Of a stretch of 26,422 nt of DNA, positions 1 to 10,500 are shown piece by piece (the first letter of the stretch is position 1; the number at the start of each line of letters is the position of its first letter). Under the pieces are notes generated by a model. The model saw only the letters and a program-made list of their open reading frames with translations. It did no database searches and was not told the origin of the DNA. The stretch comes from Zygnema cylindricum (lineage: Eukaryota; Streptophyta; Zygnematophyceae; Zygnematales; Zygnemataceae): contig JBBHKE010002359.1 of assembly GCA_037447655.1 (NCBI GenBank), positions 17,221 through 43,642 on the forward strand, in the 5' to 3' direction. The position numbers and the translations under genes were made by a program.

Positions 1-600
1 GCCGTTTCTAAAATGTCAGTGAAACAGGCTTCAGTGCTCTGAAACTTTTGGACACCCTAAAAAAAAAAAAATCGAAGCTATATAACAAGTCTCGTGACTT
101 CGGACAAAGTGACTGTAAAATCTTTGCCGGAAAGAAATACGGTTTTTTCCTGAAAGTCAGCAGAGTGAAGGAGATCTTTGAGGTACATTGACGAGGTACA
201 CTTGTGAAGTACACGTACATCATACGCAAGTACGATTTTTCAGACGAAAAAGGCCGGTTTCCAGATATTCGATGATTTTTGAGATTTGGTAGTCAGCTTA
301 CGTGAAACCACTCATATCAAAACACGTATGTAAAACTTTTTGACAAAAGATACGCGATGTACCCCAGGCCTCTGTAATACATAAATTTTGTTGTCCGTAC
401 TATTACAGAGACCTCCTCGTGTAACCATACCCCAAATAATTAATTATTAGAATTTCATAATTATTACTCTTTTGTCGGTTACATTTTGCGGCGTCTACCT
501 TTAAGTCACGGAACGAAAATCACGGCGTACGTGGCGTATTAGACAATTTGACTTTTTCGGTAAAATAACATATTATATAAAAAAATAAAAAATATATATT
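1..600. other. No gene recognised; one perfect hairpin
   Basis: AT-rich sequence with no convincing exon. The only clear structure is the inverted repeat 370-379 / 401-410 (ctctgtaata and its complement) with a 21-base loop. Confidence 0.6.
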
Positions 601-609
601 TAAAAAAAT

Positions 610-742
610 ACTATATATCGCGATATATATCGCGATAATTTATGTTGGTCTCGGTATGATATATCAAGGATCCTGCTCGATCGATATTCGATATATCGAA
701 TATCGAGACTATCGCGATATGAATCTACCCGATACCCAACAC
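610..742 (-). mobile_element. Truncated copy of the TATCG-palindrome MITE
   Basis: The end cgatacccaacac followed by TA at 743-744, together with the preceding ~120 bases, matches the inverted left half of the element at 4149-4495. It contains two perfect palindromes: tatcgcgatat and its complement at 616-637, and tcgatattcgata and its complement at 681-706. The other terminal repeat is not found, so it is truncated or strongly diverged. Confidence 0.65.
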
Positions 743-840
743 TAGTTGGCACCATAGTTGTCCCGTGCGCATAATACGCACGAAACGAACGCGCGAATAC
801 TATGCACGATGCTCATTTAACGATGATTTTTTTTTTATAA

Positions 841-1385
841 AATGCGTACCTGACTATGTACCCGTACTTTTTCGTACATTTGCGTACTATATTCGTACAT
901 TTCAGTACTTTTAGGGTTATTAAGGGGGGTTTGAGGAATTTTAGGGTACATTCTCGTGCATTCTGATATATTTCTTTTAAACAGCCAACTTTTATTCGTA
1001 CGTATACGTACAGTGTCCGTATATTTTCGTACTTTTGACGGTTATTATTTTGAAATTTTTTAAGGTACATTTTCGTACGTTTCCGTATATTTCAATTATA
1101 CGGACTTACATCTTTCGTACGTCTATGTACAGCGTCCGTATATTTCTGTACTTTTAGGGTTATTAAAGGGGGAATTTTAGGGTGTTTAGTGTACTTCCCG
1201 TACATTTCGTACATTCCGGTAAATTACAGTTCAACTGCCTTACATTATCCGTACTCTTCAGTTTTTTACGGTACACCTTTCGTTCAATGCCGTACATTTT
1301 TGTACGTTTATTGTACCTTTTGGGTTGGTTTTTAAGGATTTTTTAAGGTTAAGGGGACGGTTTCCGTACGTTTTCGTACACCGTA
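841..1385. repeat. CGTAC-rich degenerate ~120-bp tandem repeat
   Basis: The landmark gtacttttagggttatta recurs near 903, 1027 and 1147, and gtacagYgtccgtatatt recurs at 1008 and 1127, giving a period of 119-124. The pentamer cgtac is strongly enriched. No coding signal. Confidence 0.7.
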
Positions 1386-1666
1386 CAGCGAAAACTAAAC
1401 GAATTTTACGAAAAATATAAAAGTCGCGAATACTACGTAGTTTTCGGAAAAAAGTCGAAATCCGTACGAATAGGACAACTAGATTTGGCACACAGGAAAT
1501 ACTATTTATTAATCGATTTTATTTAATGATTTGTTCCTGGAGGATGGATTGTACGACGTACGGATACATGTGGTCCCCGCAAAAAAGTCGTAGTCCACGA
1601 ACGACATGTCTCTAAAGCGACAACGCCATACTACACTGCCCATCCTTGTTACAGTTTATGACACTA

Positions 1667-2482
1667 CACCGTGAATGGCTTAGTGTTGAATAACACTATA
1701 TTTGGGCCCCTAACTTTTGACCCTTTACCTTAAATAGAAATAATAACATCAATTTTTTCCTTTACCCTAATATAGATACGTTTTAATTGTGAAATAGATT
1801 TTATTTCCGAGAATGGGATGGTAATACCATCAAAGTACAAAACATGATTGTCACTAAAAAGAATTGATGACCATCGAAGGTTAAAGACCAAAATCTTGAA
1901 GGACTAAAAACACAACATAAGTGCTTTAAAAGCCTAAAAGAAAATAAGTAAAGCAAGTACAACAAATTTAAACTATTTAAACACTACAAACTACCCTAGA
2001 CACTAAATCCTCAAACTACGCCCAACTAAAGATCAAAACTAGGGATATCGTCTATATGCACCATGGGGGCAGCGTCATTGACTCAAAATTGGCACGGTTT
2101 TTAAATAGTGTGGTGTATGGAATGTGCCAATCTGTACTAAAATTGATCATTTTCTGGCACAAATGTACAGAAAAAGTGTCACATAATGGCGTCGAGACCG
2201 GAAAGTGAGTGGCGCTGGCATGGGAAAGCGCTCTCAAAATTGATTCATAGGAGTAAAGACGGGCGAAATCACACAAACATGTTCTCATATGTTCAAACAT
2301 CGACCATGTGAACACGGGCTGGAGGGGTTACAATGTGGGAATGTGTATCATAACAAGTGTTAGACGTAAAAATTAGAGTTAGTGTTTTCTTGGCACGAGG
2401 TCATGAAACCCAATATAGCATTAATAACACCATTTGTTTTTTTACACTAATAATTTCATAGCACTTTAAGGGATTCACGATG
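1667..2482. mobile_element. TA-flanked MITE, 816 bp
   Basis: The ends are caccgtgaat and attcacgatg, flanked on both sides by TA (1665-1666 and 2483-2484). The middle has a block near 2108 like the gtgtggtgtacgg block shared by the 530-560-bp elements at 3396, 4498 and 15160. It encodes no transposase. It is the most diverged member of the family. Confidence 0.55.
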
Positions 2483-2484
2483 TA

Positions 2485-2970
2485 GTGTACTTTAGCGTTA
2501 AGAAAAAAATTGTGTAAAAACAAATTAGTGTTATGAACTCTAATTTGGGTTGAAAGCCTTTCGTCAAGAAAAAATTACCATTAACAAAGCATTTACAAAT
2601 CATATAAAAGGAAATGTCAAGGTATGTAATATAAGTACAAAATTACAAATGAAATTATTTACAAAGTATTGTGATCCACACCAATTCAGTCCTTAATAAC
2701 CGAGTTAGTCTCAAACTTTGCTGTAATTTTTTTTTTTTATGAACCAAAAATACCCATTCAATAGGATTACGCGATCCAAACTAATTCTCAGATCTATCGC
2801 TCTACCAAGTACCTAAGAATGTAAACATTCACCTCCTCGAAAACGTGTGTCTACTCGTACAATTTCTCGTGTTCTCCACTCACAAAAATATATCAGTATA
2901 TAAATAAGGGAACGTTGTTCGCCCCTCTGCGAAGCCTTATATAGGCGGTAGGCGGTGTGTCTGTCATCGA
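2485..2970. other. Nothing recognised
   Basis: AT-rich sequence between a MITE and the 49-bp array. No exon-like open stretch with splice borders, RNA gene or clear repeat was seen. Confidence 0.5.
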
Positions 2971-2971
2971 T

Positions 2972-3393
2972 TTTTTCCGTCCGTCCGCAGTACGGACCGC
3001 CGTACCGCTGGCACAATGTAACGGTACCGCCCGTACCGCCGTACGGATGGCATAATCTTACATTGCCAGTTGTCGGTGTGCAGACCACCGTACGGTTGGC
3101 ATACTCTAACGTTGCCAACCGTCGGTGTGCAGAGCGCCGTACGGTTGGCGAAACCTAACATTGCCACCCGTCGGTGTGCAGACCGCCGTACGGATGGCGT
3201 AATTTAACGCTGCCGTTCGTCGCTGTGCAGAACGCCATACGGATGGCGTAATTTAACGTTGACGTGCGTCGTGTGCAGACCGCCGTACGGATGGCGTAAT
3301 GTATTATTGCCAAACGTCGATGTGTAGACCGCGTAGGGTTGGCAGAATGTAACGTTGCCAACCGTCGAAGGTCGCCGTGCCGCTGGCAGAATG
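2972..3393. repeat. 49-bp tandem array with GTACGG core, left part
   Basis: About eight diverged units of about 49 bp (for example from gtgtgcagacc at about 3077 to gtgtgcagagc 49 bp later). Each carries ccgtacggNtggc and a taacgttgcc-like segment. Open frames in both strands follow from the repeat, not from coding. Confidence 0.8.
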
Positions 3394-3395
3394 TA

Positions 3396-3928
3396 CACCG
3401 CGAATCGTTATTAGAGTATATAAATCTAATTTGGGTTCTTGAAATTTTGATTTTTTTTCCTAAATAGGATACATGATTTTATTTTTTCCTTCACGTTAAT
3501 TAAGGTACCGTATTGAAGAGCGTAAAAAATGAAAGTACAATAAGATCTAAATAGTGTGGTGTACGGTCGATGTCAGACTGTACATAAATGTACCTTTTAA
3601 AGCGAAAATTTTACAAAAAATGAATTAAATCATATGCGCAAGCATAGGAACGTGCACTCAAAAAACGGAATTAGTCTGACAAGTAAATTAGTCTGACATG
3701 TACGGAAAATTAGATTTCACGACGGCGTACGATTTCTAATATTTTGTACGAATACATTTGTTAATGTATACAATCGTACGGAGAATATTTAATTTTTGTT
3801 GTTCCCAAATTAGCATTAAGCCGACATTAAAATACACCTTTTAAAAAAAAAAAATCTTAATTAGCATCAATTACAATAAATTACCTTCAACACTATTTAA
3901 ACTTTGACACTAATAACGATTCGCGGTG
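3396..3928. mobile_element. TA-flanked MITE inserted in the 49-bp array, 533 bp
   Basis: The terminal inverted repeats are caccgcgaatcgttattag and its complement, between TA at 3394-3395 and TA at 3929-3930. Joining the flanks over one TA gives ggcagaatgTAacgttg, exactly the sequence of the neighbouring array unit near 3345. This shows the insertion site and a TA duplication. It has no ORF and is non-autonomous. Confidence 0.85.
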
Positions 3929-3930
3929 TA

Positions 3931-4146
3931 ACGTTGTCGTGCGATCGTCCGCAGTACGGACCGCCTTACTGCTGGCACAACGTGACGCTGCCGTGCGTCA
4001 GCGGTACAGACCGCCGAACCGCTAGCACAACTGACGTTGCCGTCCGTCACGTGATGTTGCAATGCGTCAACGGTACAGACCGCCGGACTGCTTGCACAAC
4101 GTGACGTTGCCGTACGTCCGGGGTACGGGCATGATAAACTTGACAG
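3931..4146. repeat. 49-bp tandem array with GTACGG core, right part
   Basis: This continues the left array after the MITE. It repeats cgtccgcagtacggaccgcc, also seen at about 2979, and acgttgccgt-like segments, in more diverged units. Confidence 0.75.
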
Positions 4147-4148
4147 TA

Positions 4149-4495
4149 GTGTTGGGTATCGGGTAAATTCATATCGCGATAATCGATCGAGCAGAATCCT
4201 CAATATATCGTACCGGGACCAACATAAATTATCGCGATATACATCGCGAAAAATGGGTGTTCGTACAGTTGAAGAACAAAAATCGTGCGGAAAATCGACA
4301 AAAAATCGTACGGACCCCCCCCCCCCCCCCATTGAGCGAGGAAGGGGTTGAGAAAAAAATCGGGAAGAAAAGAAAAAAATCGCGTGAATATCCGGATATT
4401 TAGCTTCTAGGTACATGGATTCGATATATCGATTATCGGATCCCTAAAAGGCGATATATATCGAATATCGGCAATAGGTCTTCGATACCCAACAC
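4149..4495. mobile_element. TATCG-palindrome MITE, 347 bp
   Basis: The terminal inverted repeats gtgttgggtatcg and cgatacccaacac lie between TA at 4147-4148 and TA at 4496-4497. The interior is rich in tatcgcgata-type palindromes and holds a run of about 16 C near 4315-4330. Its right TA is also the left TA of the next MITE. No coding capacity. Confidence 0.75.
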
Positions 4496-4497
4496 TA

Positions 4498-5053
4498 CAC
4501 CGCCAATCGCTATTAGCGTAGTGTACGCTAATTCCACCCCGCTTTTTTTTTTCTCTCCATTAGCGTAGTTCATTCTATTTTTTTCTTTACTCTATTTAGG
4601 GTTAATTTGTTAGTACCGCACAAAACAGAAGTACTTCATCATTTTATTAGTGTGGTGTACGGACAGTGTCAGACCGTACAAAATTGTATTTTTTTAAGTG
4701 AAAAAGTATAATTAATGAGTTTTAGTAACCGCGGACGCATGAGAATGTGCGCTCGAAAAAGGGGATATAATCGGGTTGTCAAATATCACGCTCGCACATA
4801 TTCGTCCAGCAACCACGTTTCGATTGTGTGAACATAGGATTTGTGTACGATTTGTCAGATTTTGTACAAATACCTATATTAGTGTAAGCATGTTTGCGAC
4901 CGACATTTTTTTTTTCAAAGACCCAAATTAGAATTATTAAACAATTAGAATGTATGTTTTTTATTCAAGATTTTCAAATTCTTAATTAGCATAAGCAGCG
5001 GTAATTATTCATATATGCTAAATAAACTTCTACGCTAATAGCGATTGGCGATG
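4498..5053. mobile_element. TA-flanked MITE, 556 bp
   Basis: The ends caccgccaatcgctattagcg and cgctaatagcgattggcgatg are inverted repeats, with TA at 4496-4497 and 5054-5055. The interior matches, in reverse orientation, the element at 15160-15722, including the stretch around tgtttgcgaccgacattt. Confidence 0.85.
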
Positions 5054-5140
5054 TAGTTGACACAGTACATGCCCGTGTAACGGGCGTTGATTTACTAGTC
5101 GTTAAAATTTGCATACCGGTGAATCTGTCGGCTTACGCTA

Positions 5141-5357
5141 CACCGCCAATCGTTATTAGCGTGTAAGTTTTTTTAGCGTATACGAATAATTAGGGTGGTT
5201 TACGCTAATTGGGAATTTGAAAATTTTCGATGAAATCGTCCATTCTAATTAGGAATTAGGGTTTTTTTAAAATAGTGTGGATAATTCTATTTGATAATAA
5301 AAAAAAAAAAAAGCGAGACGGAATTAGCGTACACAACGCTAATAACGATTGGCGGTG
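5141..5357. mobile_element. Short TA-flanked MITE, 217 bp
   Basis: The ends caccgccaatcgttattagcg and cgctaataacgattggcggtg, with TA at 5139-5140 and 5358-5359. The interior resembles 14581-14800 in inverted orientation (aattaggaattagggttt). A deletion derivative of the longer elements. Confidence 0.85.
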
Positions 5358-5727
5358 TAACGCAACGATGTTTCCTGCCGGTTGTCCCGTCAGCCGGCCG
5401 TTCACGAAACAACTTGGTGGGGCCACCCAGGAGCGTCATGTGGCGTCAGTATAGTCACGTACTTTAACCTGGTCGTACGAGTACACCGTGTATCGCTGTT
5501 GGTGTTGGTGTTTTTTTTGGCTTCTTGGGACGTCTTTTATCCGTACACGTTTGTCGAATTATGGATTTGACGGTTGCGATTGAAAGCCAAGATTCCCACA
5601 ATCCGATTGGTGGTCCCAAAGTGAAAATCGGAGAGGTGTGTACGGAGAAAATATGATTTTATGTGGCAAAAACCCTGTAATAGCAAGTATTACAATTATA
5701 TAAAATTACGGAAAAATGTCAGACACA

Positions 5728-5801
5728 GATTCGTTGGTGTAGTTGGTTATCACGTCAGTCTAACACACTGAAGGTCGCCGGATCGAGCCCGGCACGAATC
5801 A
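5728..5801 (+). tRNA. tRNA-Val (anticodon AAC)
   Basis: 74 nt. The seven-pair acceptor stem gattcgt / acgaatc is perfect. The D arm is gtgt/tcac, the anticodon stem tcagt/actga with loop ctaacac (AAC), the T stem gccgg/ccggc, and A is the discriminator base. A T4 run at 5803-5806 fits RNA polymerase III termination. The T loop is atcgagc, so position 54, normally T, is A, and the B box has the same change. It is probably a gene but could be a slightly damaged copy. CCA is not encoded, as is usual in eukaryotes. Confidence 0.85.
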
Positions 5802-5809
5802 ATTTTCTT

Positions 5810-6355
5810 GATCTTGCCTTTCCTTTATCTTTTTCGCGTTTGTCTAATAAAGGTGAGATCTTGCGAAGGCCAAGAGAATTAAAGAAAAAACAATGACGAA
5901 ATAGCGAAAAGATGGAAGCAAGGCTGAAAGAAGGCAAAGGCAAAAGAAAATGAGACAAACAATACAAAAGGGAGGTTTGTCGTTAACTTTTGCCAGCTAA
6001 TCCTTTTTAGAGAAGCCTAAGGGGAAAAAATTAAATAAACTAGCCTATAGAAGTCGCCTACAAGGTTTTAGATATTACATGTAGTAAAGGTGTGATAAAG
6101 GAAGGTAAAACTAATCTAGGTAACCGACATTTTAAAAAGGGTCCGGTTGCCGCGTGGGAAAAGCAACGAAGTACTACAAATAGATTCCAATTTTCCATTC
6201 TACCAAAGGTATGTACGGAGAAGAAGAATGTACATAGCCCTAAATGAAAGTACTAGACTTAGTACTTAGAGGTATAGGTTTTAGGTTTACGGAATTCCAG
6301 TAGCTGGACTTGTCACTCACTACAGCCACGTGTTTGTGATAGGACTCATAACTTA
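5810..6355. other. No gene recognised
   Basis: Sequence between tRNA-Val and the 12-bp minisatellite. No open stretch with convincing splice borders or family motif was seen. Confidence 0.5.
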
Positions 6356-6360
6356 CAATT

Positions 6361-6597
6361 TTCCTTACATTCTTCTTAAATTTCTCCTTTCATTTCTCCT
6401 TTCATTTATCCTTACATTTTTCCTTACAGTTTTCCTTACATTTTTCCTTACATTTATCCTTACATTTATCCTTACATTTATCCTTACATTTTTCCTTACA
6501 TTTTTCCTTACATTTCTTTCTCCTTACATTTTTCCTCACATTTCTCCTTAACATTTCTCCTTATATTTCTTTCTCCTGACATTTCTCCTTACATTAG
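6361..6597. repeat. 12-bp minisatellite (ttacatttttcc)
   Basis: About 19 units of ccttacattttt and variants (atttatcc, atttctcc). The unit is a multiple of three without stops, which explains the Phe-Leu-Thr-rich frame through it. Confidence 0.85.
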
Positions 6598-6793
6598 TAT
6601 TCGGATTTTCTTATAATAGTAATAACTTATAAAGCCAAAAATGTTTTAGTTTTAGTTTTGCTCCTCACTTTAGAATGTTAATTGTAGTCTTTTCTGATTC
6701 AATTTCAAAGTTTTTTTTAGTTTTTTTTTTTTTAAGTGTAATCTTTTCTCGTTTGGATCCATTATTAATCACTTTCCAACAATTTGGAAAACT

Positions 6794-6798
<5 letters not shown>

Positions 6799-6834
<36 letters not shown>
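6799..6834. repeat. TA dinucleotide microsatellite
   Basis: About 18 uninterrupted ta units, beyond the 3' end of the SPO11-2-like gene. Confidence 0.9.
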
Positions 6835-7164
6835 TTAAAAATATTCCAATCTCTCCAAAAAATGGACAAGGTGATTATGATTTTAACCAATGAAGAATAA
6901 GTTTAAGAAAAATAATTAGTAAATGTTATCTAATTTAAACCATTTATTGAAAAAATAAAATGAAAAAATTAAAGGTCATATAGATAGAATTAGAAAATCT
7001 ATCTCTGTTTGGGAAAAAAAAAAAACTATACAGCTGCAGTACTGTAAAGCAAAAAAAAAAGAAAAAGAAAAAATTTCCTGGACTTTTTTTTTGTTACCAA
7101 AAACCAGATTATAATATTCACCATATTTACATTTAAAGTATCCAAAAAAAGGCGAAAACAAAAA

Positions 7165-7228
7165 TCGTTTTAAAGGTACTCGTTTGCGATTAATTATTCC
7201 AAGAAAAGGCAAACACCATCGTTCAAAT
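7165..7228 (-). pseudogene. Decayed copy of the end of the SPO11-2-like last exon
   Basis: On the gene strand it contains AATCGCAAACGAGTACC then TTTAAAA, against AGTCGCGAACGAATACAT then TTAAAGA around the true stop codon. It lies about 140 bp beyond that stop. The frame and the stop position are lost. Confidence 0.5.
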
Positions 7229-7301
7229 ATAAAAAAAAGACAATATATACACAAAATATACATAAAATATACATAAAGTCTGTAAAAAATGTATATATTC
7301 T

Positions 7302-7442
7302 TTAAATGTATTCGTTCGCGACTATTTTTTGTGAAATATATTCTGCGAGAAAACCGTAACCGTTTGAATAAAAAGCTTCGATTTCTGCTTTTTTTCCAAA
7401 CTCAAGCATATAAAGAAGTTCCGCTTTATATTTTGGAAATCT
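7302..7442 (-). CDS. SPO11-2: SPO11-2-like last exon with stop
   Basis: 46 codons and TAA at 7304-7302. The acceptor gtgcag is preceded on the gene strand by a T-run of over 50 bases broken by a few others. It encodes [36 protein letters not shown] and VANEYI. Gly-Lys-Lys-Ala-Glu-Ile-Glu-Ala, the Gly-Tyr pair and the ending Tyr-Ile-stop match the C-terminus of plant SPO11-2. Confidence 0.9.
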   Translation of the reverse strand, partial: RFPKYKAELLYMLEFGKKAEIEAFYSNGYGFLAEYISQKIVANEYI

Positions 7443-7479
7443 CTGCACAAAAAAAAAAAAAAAAAAAAAAAAGAAAACA

Positions 7480-7510
<31 letters not shown>

Positions 7511-10500
7511 CAAAAAAATGTCAATAGAAGATCTCAAAATAAGCTCTAAAAAAAAAAGTTTTTTTTTTTTGCAAATTAAATATCTGTAAATAAGCTGAAA
7601 AGAAAAAAGGAAAACTAAAAAAAATCTGTAAAAAAACACTAATTTTTTAAAAATTTAAACCTTCAGCCTATTATATTCCTTCAAACAAAATTTTGTTTCG
7701 AATTGAGGATATCTGAAATTATCGGAGACTTTTCAAACAAAATTTAAAATGATAAACTCGAATATCAAATCGACGAAAAAAAGTTCACCAAAAAAAAAAA
7801 AAAAAAAGGGAAAAAAAATGTCCACAAGCTGCATAAATGACAAATTTTTCTTTTGTCATCATTGTGAATTTTGTCTTATTCAAAAAACAATGTGCCTGAA
7901 TTGTTCACAAGCCGCATAAAAGACAAAAAAATCGGGCTTCTTTTCGTTACTTGCAAATTTTGTCTTATTCAAAAAGAGAGCTGCATACGACAAAATTTTC
8001 AATTTGTCATTATTGCAAGTTTTGTCTTATCTGAAAAAAAAACGTGACAACGATTATTGACAAGCTGCTTAAACTAACAAAATCTGAAGTTTTTTATTGC
8101 TGCAAAATTTGTCTTATTCAAACAGAATGTGATTTTTATTCACAAGCTGCACTAGGCACAAGTTCAAATTTGTAATTAATGCACGTTTTGTCTTATTTGA
8201 ACAAAACTATCATAATTTTCCATAAATGGCATAGACAAATTTTAAGAGACAATTCAAAACTAAACTCCCAAAAGGTGTTTTTGAATGTAAATTATCCAAT
8301 TTTCCTAACAAAAGTTTACCAGAAATTCTCAAGATTTACCAAAACTGCTTAAAAATGGCAAAAAATGAAACTTTGACTGAAAAAAACTTGAATTCTTTAC
8401 TCAAATTTCGCAATATTTAGGTGAATCTAGACTCAATTAGACATCAAACAAGTGTCAAATAGTTTTTTTTTATCGAAAAGTAAAACCTGATTATGGCGGT
8501 TTTTTCTGTTTTCAAACATCGCTTTAAAAAAAAAAAAGGATAAAAAAATGAAAAACCTGAGCATTTTTGGCATAATAGGTTAATACATAAATAGTCATTA
8601 CATAGATTAACGACTAATATACGACTATATGACTATATGTAGTCATTTTAAGAAGCACTCAAAATTTTGTCAGTAAAAAAAAATGTTGTTATTTTTGTTT
8701 TTTTTGTTGTTTTTTGTTTTTTTTTGTCTTTTCTGCGTACCGTACTTAGGAGACTCTAATCCCATTCTTACACTTCCGAATTTGTACGAACTTATGATCG
8801 CAAATCCGAACGGATTCCTGAGAAAAAATAAATAAAAAATAAATAAATAAAAAGAGAGAGAGAGAGAGAGACGAAGTAAACAAACAAAAATGATACAAAA
8901 ATGTCCTGAAATAAAATGAAGTGAACTTGCTTATTTTCTTTACCACCTAAGATTCTCAAAATCATTTAAGAAAATAAAAATAAAAATATGACATTTCACC
9001 ATTATAGTCCTCAGTGATGCGACAAAAAATGTACGCAACTTGAAAAATAACTTGAATATTAGAAAACCTCAAAAGTCTCAAAAAATTAATGAAATCTTAC
9101 CAGTCGACGAGACCGACGATTGGAATTTCGGGAAATTTTTGGTGAAGTTTGTGAAGAAAAACTCTGTAAATTTGTCAAAAAAAGTAAAAAAAGAAATAAA
9201 CAAACAAACAAAGGAAGAAAGAAAAGGGAAAGTGTCAAGAGAAACTCTGATAAATTTTGTCAAGAAACAGAAAAAATATAGAAATGATGCAAAGAAGAGA
9301 AGAAAGTGTGGACAGAGTTAAAAGTCATTTTAAATTTCCTTCTTTCCTTTCCCTCCCTCTCTTTCCTTCTCCTTTTCCTTCTCTCTCTCCCCCTCTCACT
9401 TTGCCTTTCCCCCTCAACTCCTTATTTTTTTCTTTTTTCTCTCTTTTTTTTTATTTATTTATTCAATAAATTATTAATTTATTTACCTCATTGTCAAATC
9501 GCGAAATCTGTTTGCTTTAATTAAACGTTTGAAAAGGGCAACAAAAATAAAAAAGAAAATGTAGACGAGTTAAATGTGATTTTCAATTTCCCTCCATTTT
9601 TACTTTTTATTTATCATTTTCATTTACTTATTTTTTTATTTTATTACCTCGTCGCCAAATCTGGAAACCCTTTAGCCGTAATTAAAATACTCGGAACCAT
9701 TTCAAAAAACCGGTCTTCTGAAAGACGTTGAAAAATTGCATCCTAAAAACCAAAAAAAGAAATTATAAAAAATAAACATGACCGCAGGAGTCAGAAATAG
9801 ATAAAATTATGGATTAAATAAAAACAAAAAAAAAATATAAAATCCGGAAAGAAATTATTAAAAGCAGCGTGGGAAAGCAAAAAACAGTAGGAACCAGTCG
9901 CGATGGATAGTATAAAATTTAATAACAGACAATGTGATGATTTGCATGAGCGTTTAAAATAACAATGACAATATCCTTCGGCATTTTGCTGAAAATTAGT
10001 GGTTTGAGAGCGTTAAATTTCAAAGTGGCATTCCTCCCAAAGCCAATTTTTACGAAATCAATAATGGACCAAATTCACCTCTAGAAAGCAAAATAAATAA
10101 AACCTATAAAAAATAAAGAGTCACAATAAAACCAAAAATAACTTTCACAGACAATATTGCTCATAAAAATAATAATTATAGTAATAATAATAACAATAGA
10201 AATAATAATAATAATAAAGAACAATAACAATACGAGGAGTATTTGAAAAACCAATCAAAATCAAAATCAAAATAAGAATCAAAAATAAAATCGAAATCAG
10301 AATTAAATCAAAATGAATCAAATTAAAATGTTTCGGTTCAAATTAAACCAGATTAAACTAATGAACTGACATCAAATGAAACAAATCAGATCAGATTAAA
10401 TCAAACAAAATCAAACCAAATCAAATCAAATCAGACCAAATCAGATCAAATCAAACGAAATCAAATCAAACCAACCCAAAAAAAAAGAACAAATCAAATC

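Noticed and set aside
1667-2482. CACTA transposon (cactac...gtagtg ends)
   Set aside because: The other family members lack the matching tagtg end, and no 3-bp duplication is present; TA flanks fit all copies.
3910-4416. 168-codon minus-strand frame
   Set aside because: It crosses the 49-bp array and a MITE, and has no family motif.
9040-9321. Lysine-rich plus-strand frame of 93 codons
   Set aside because: It is the antisense of SPO11-2-like exon 8 and its AT-rich intron.
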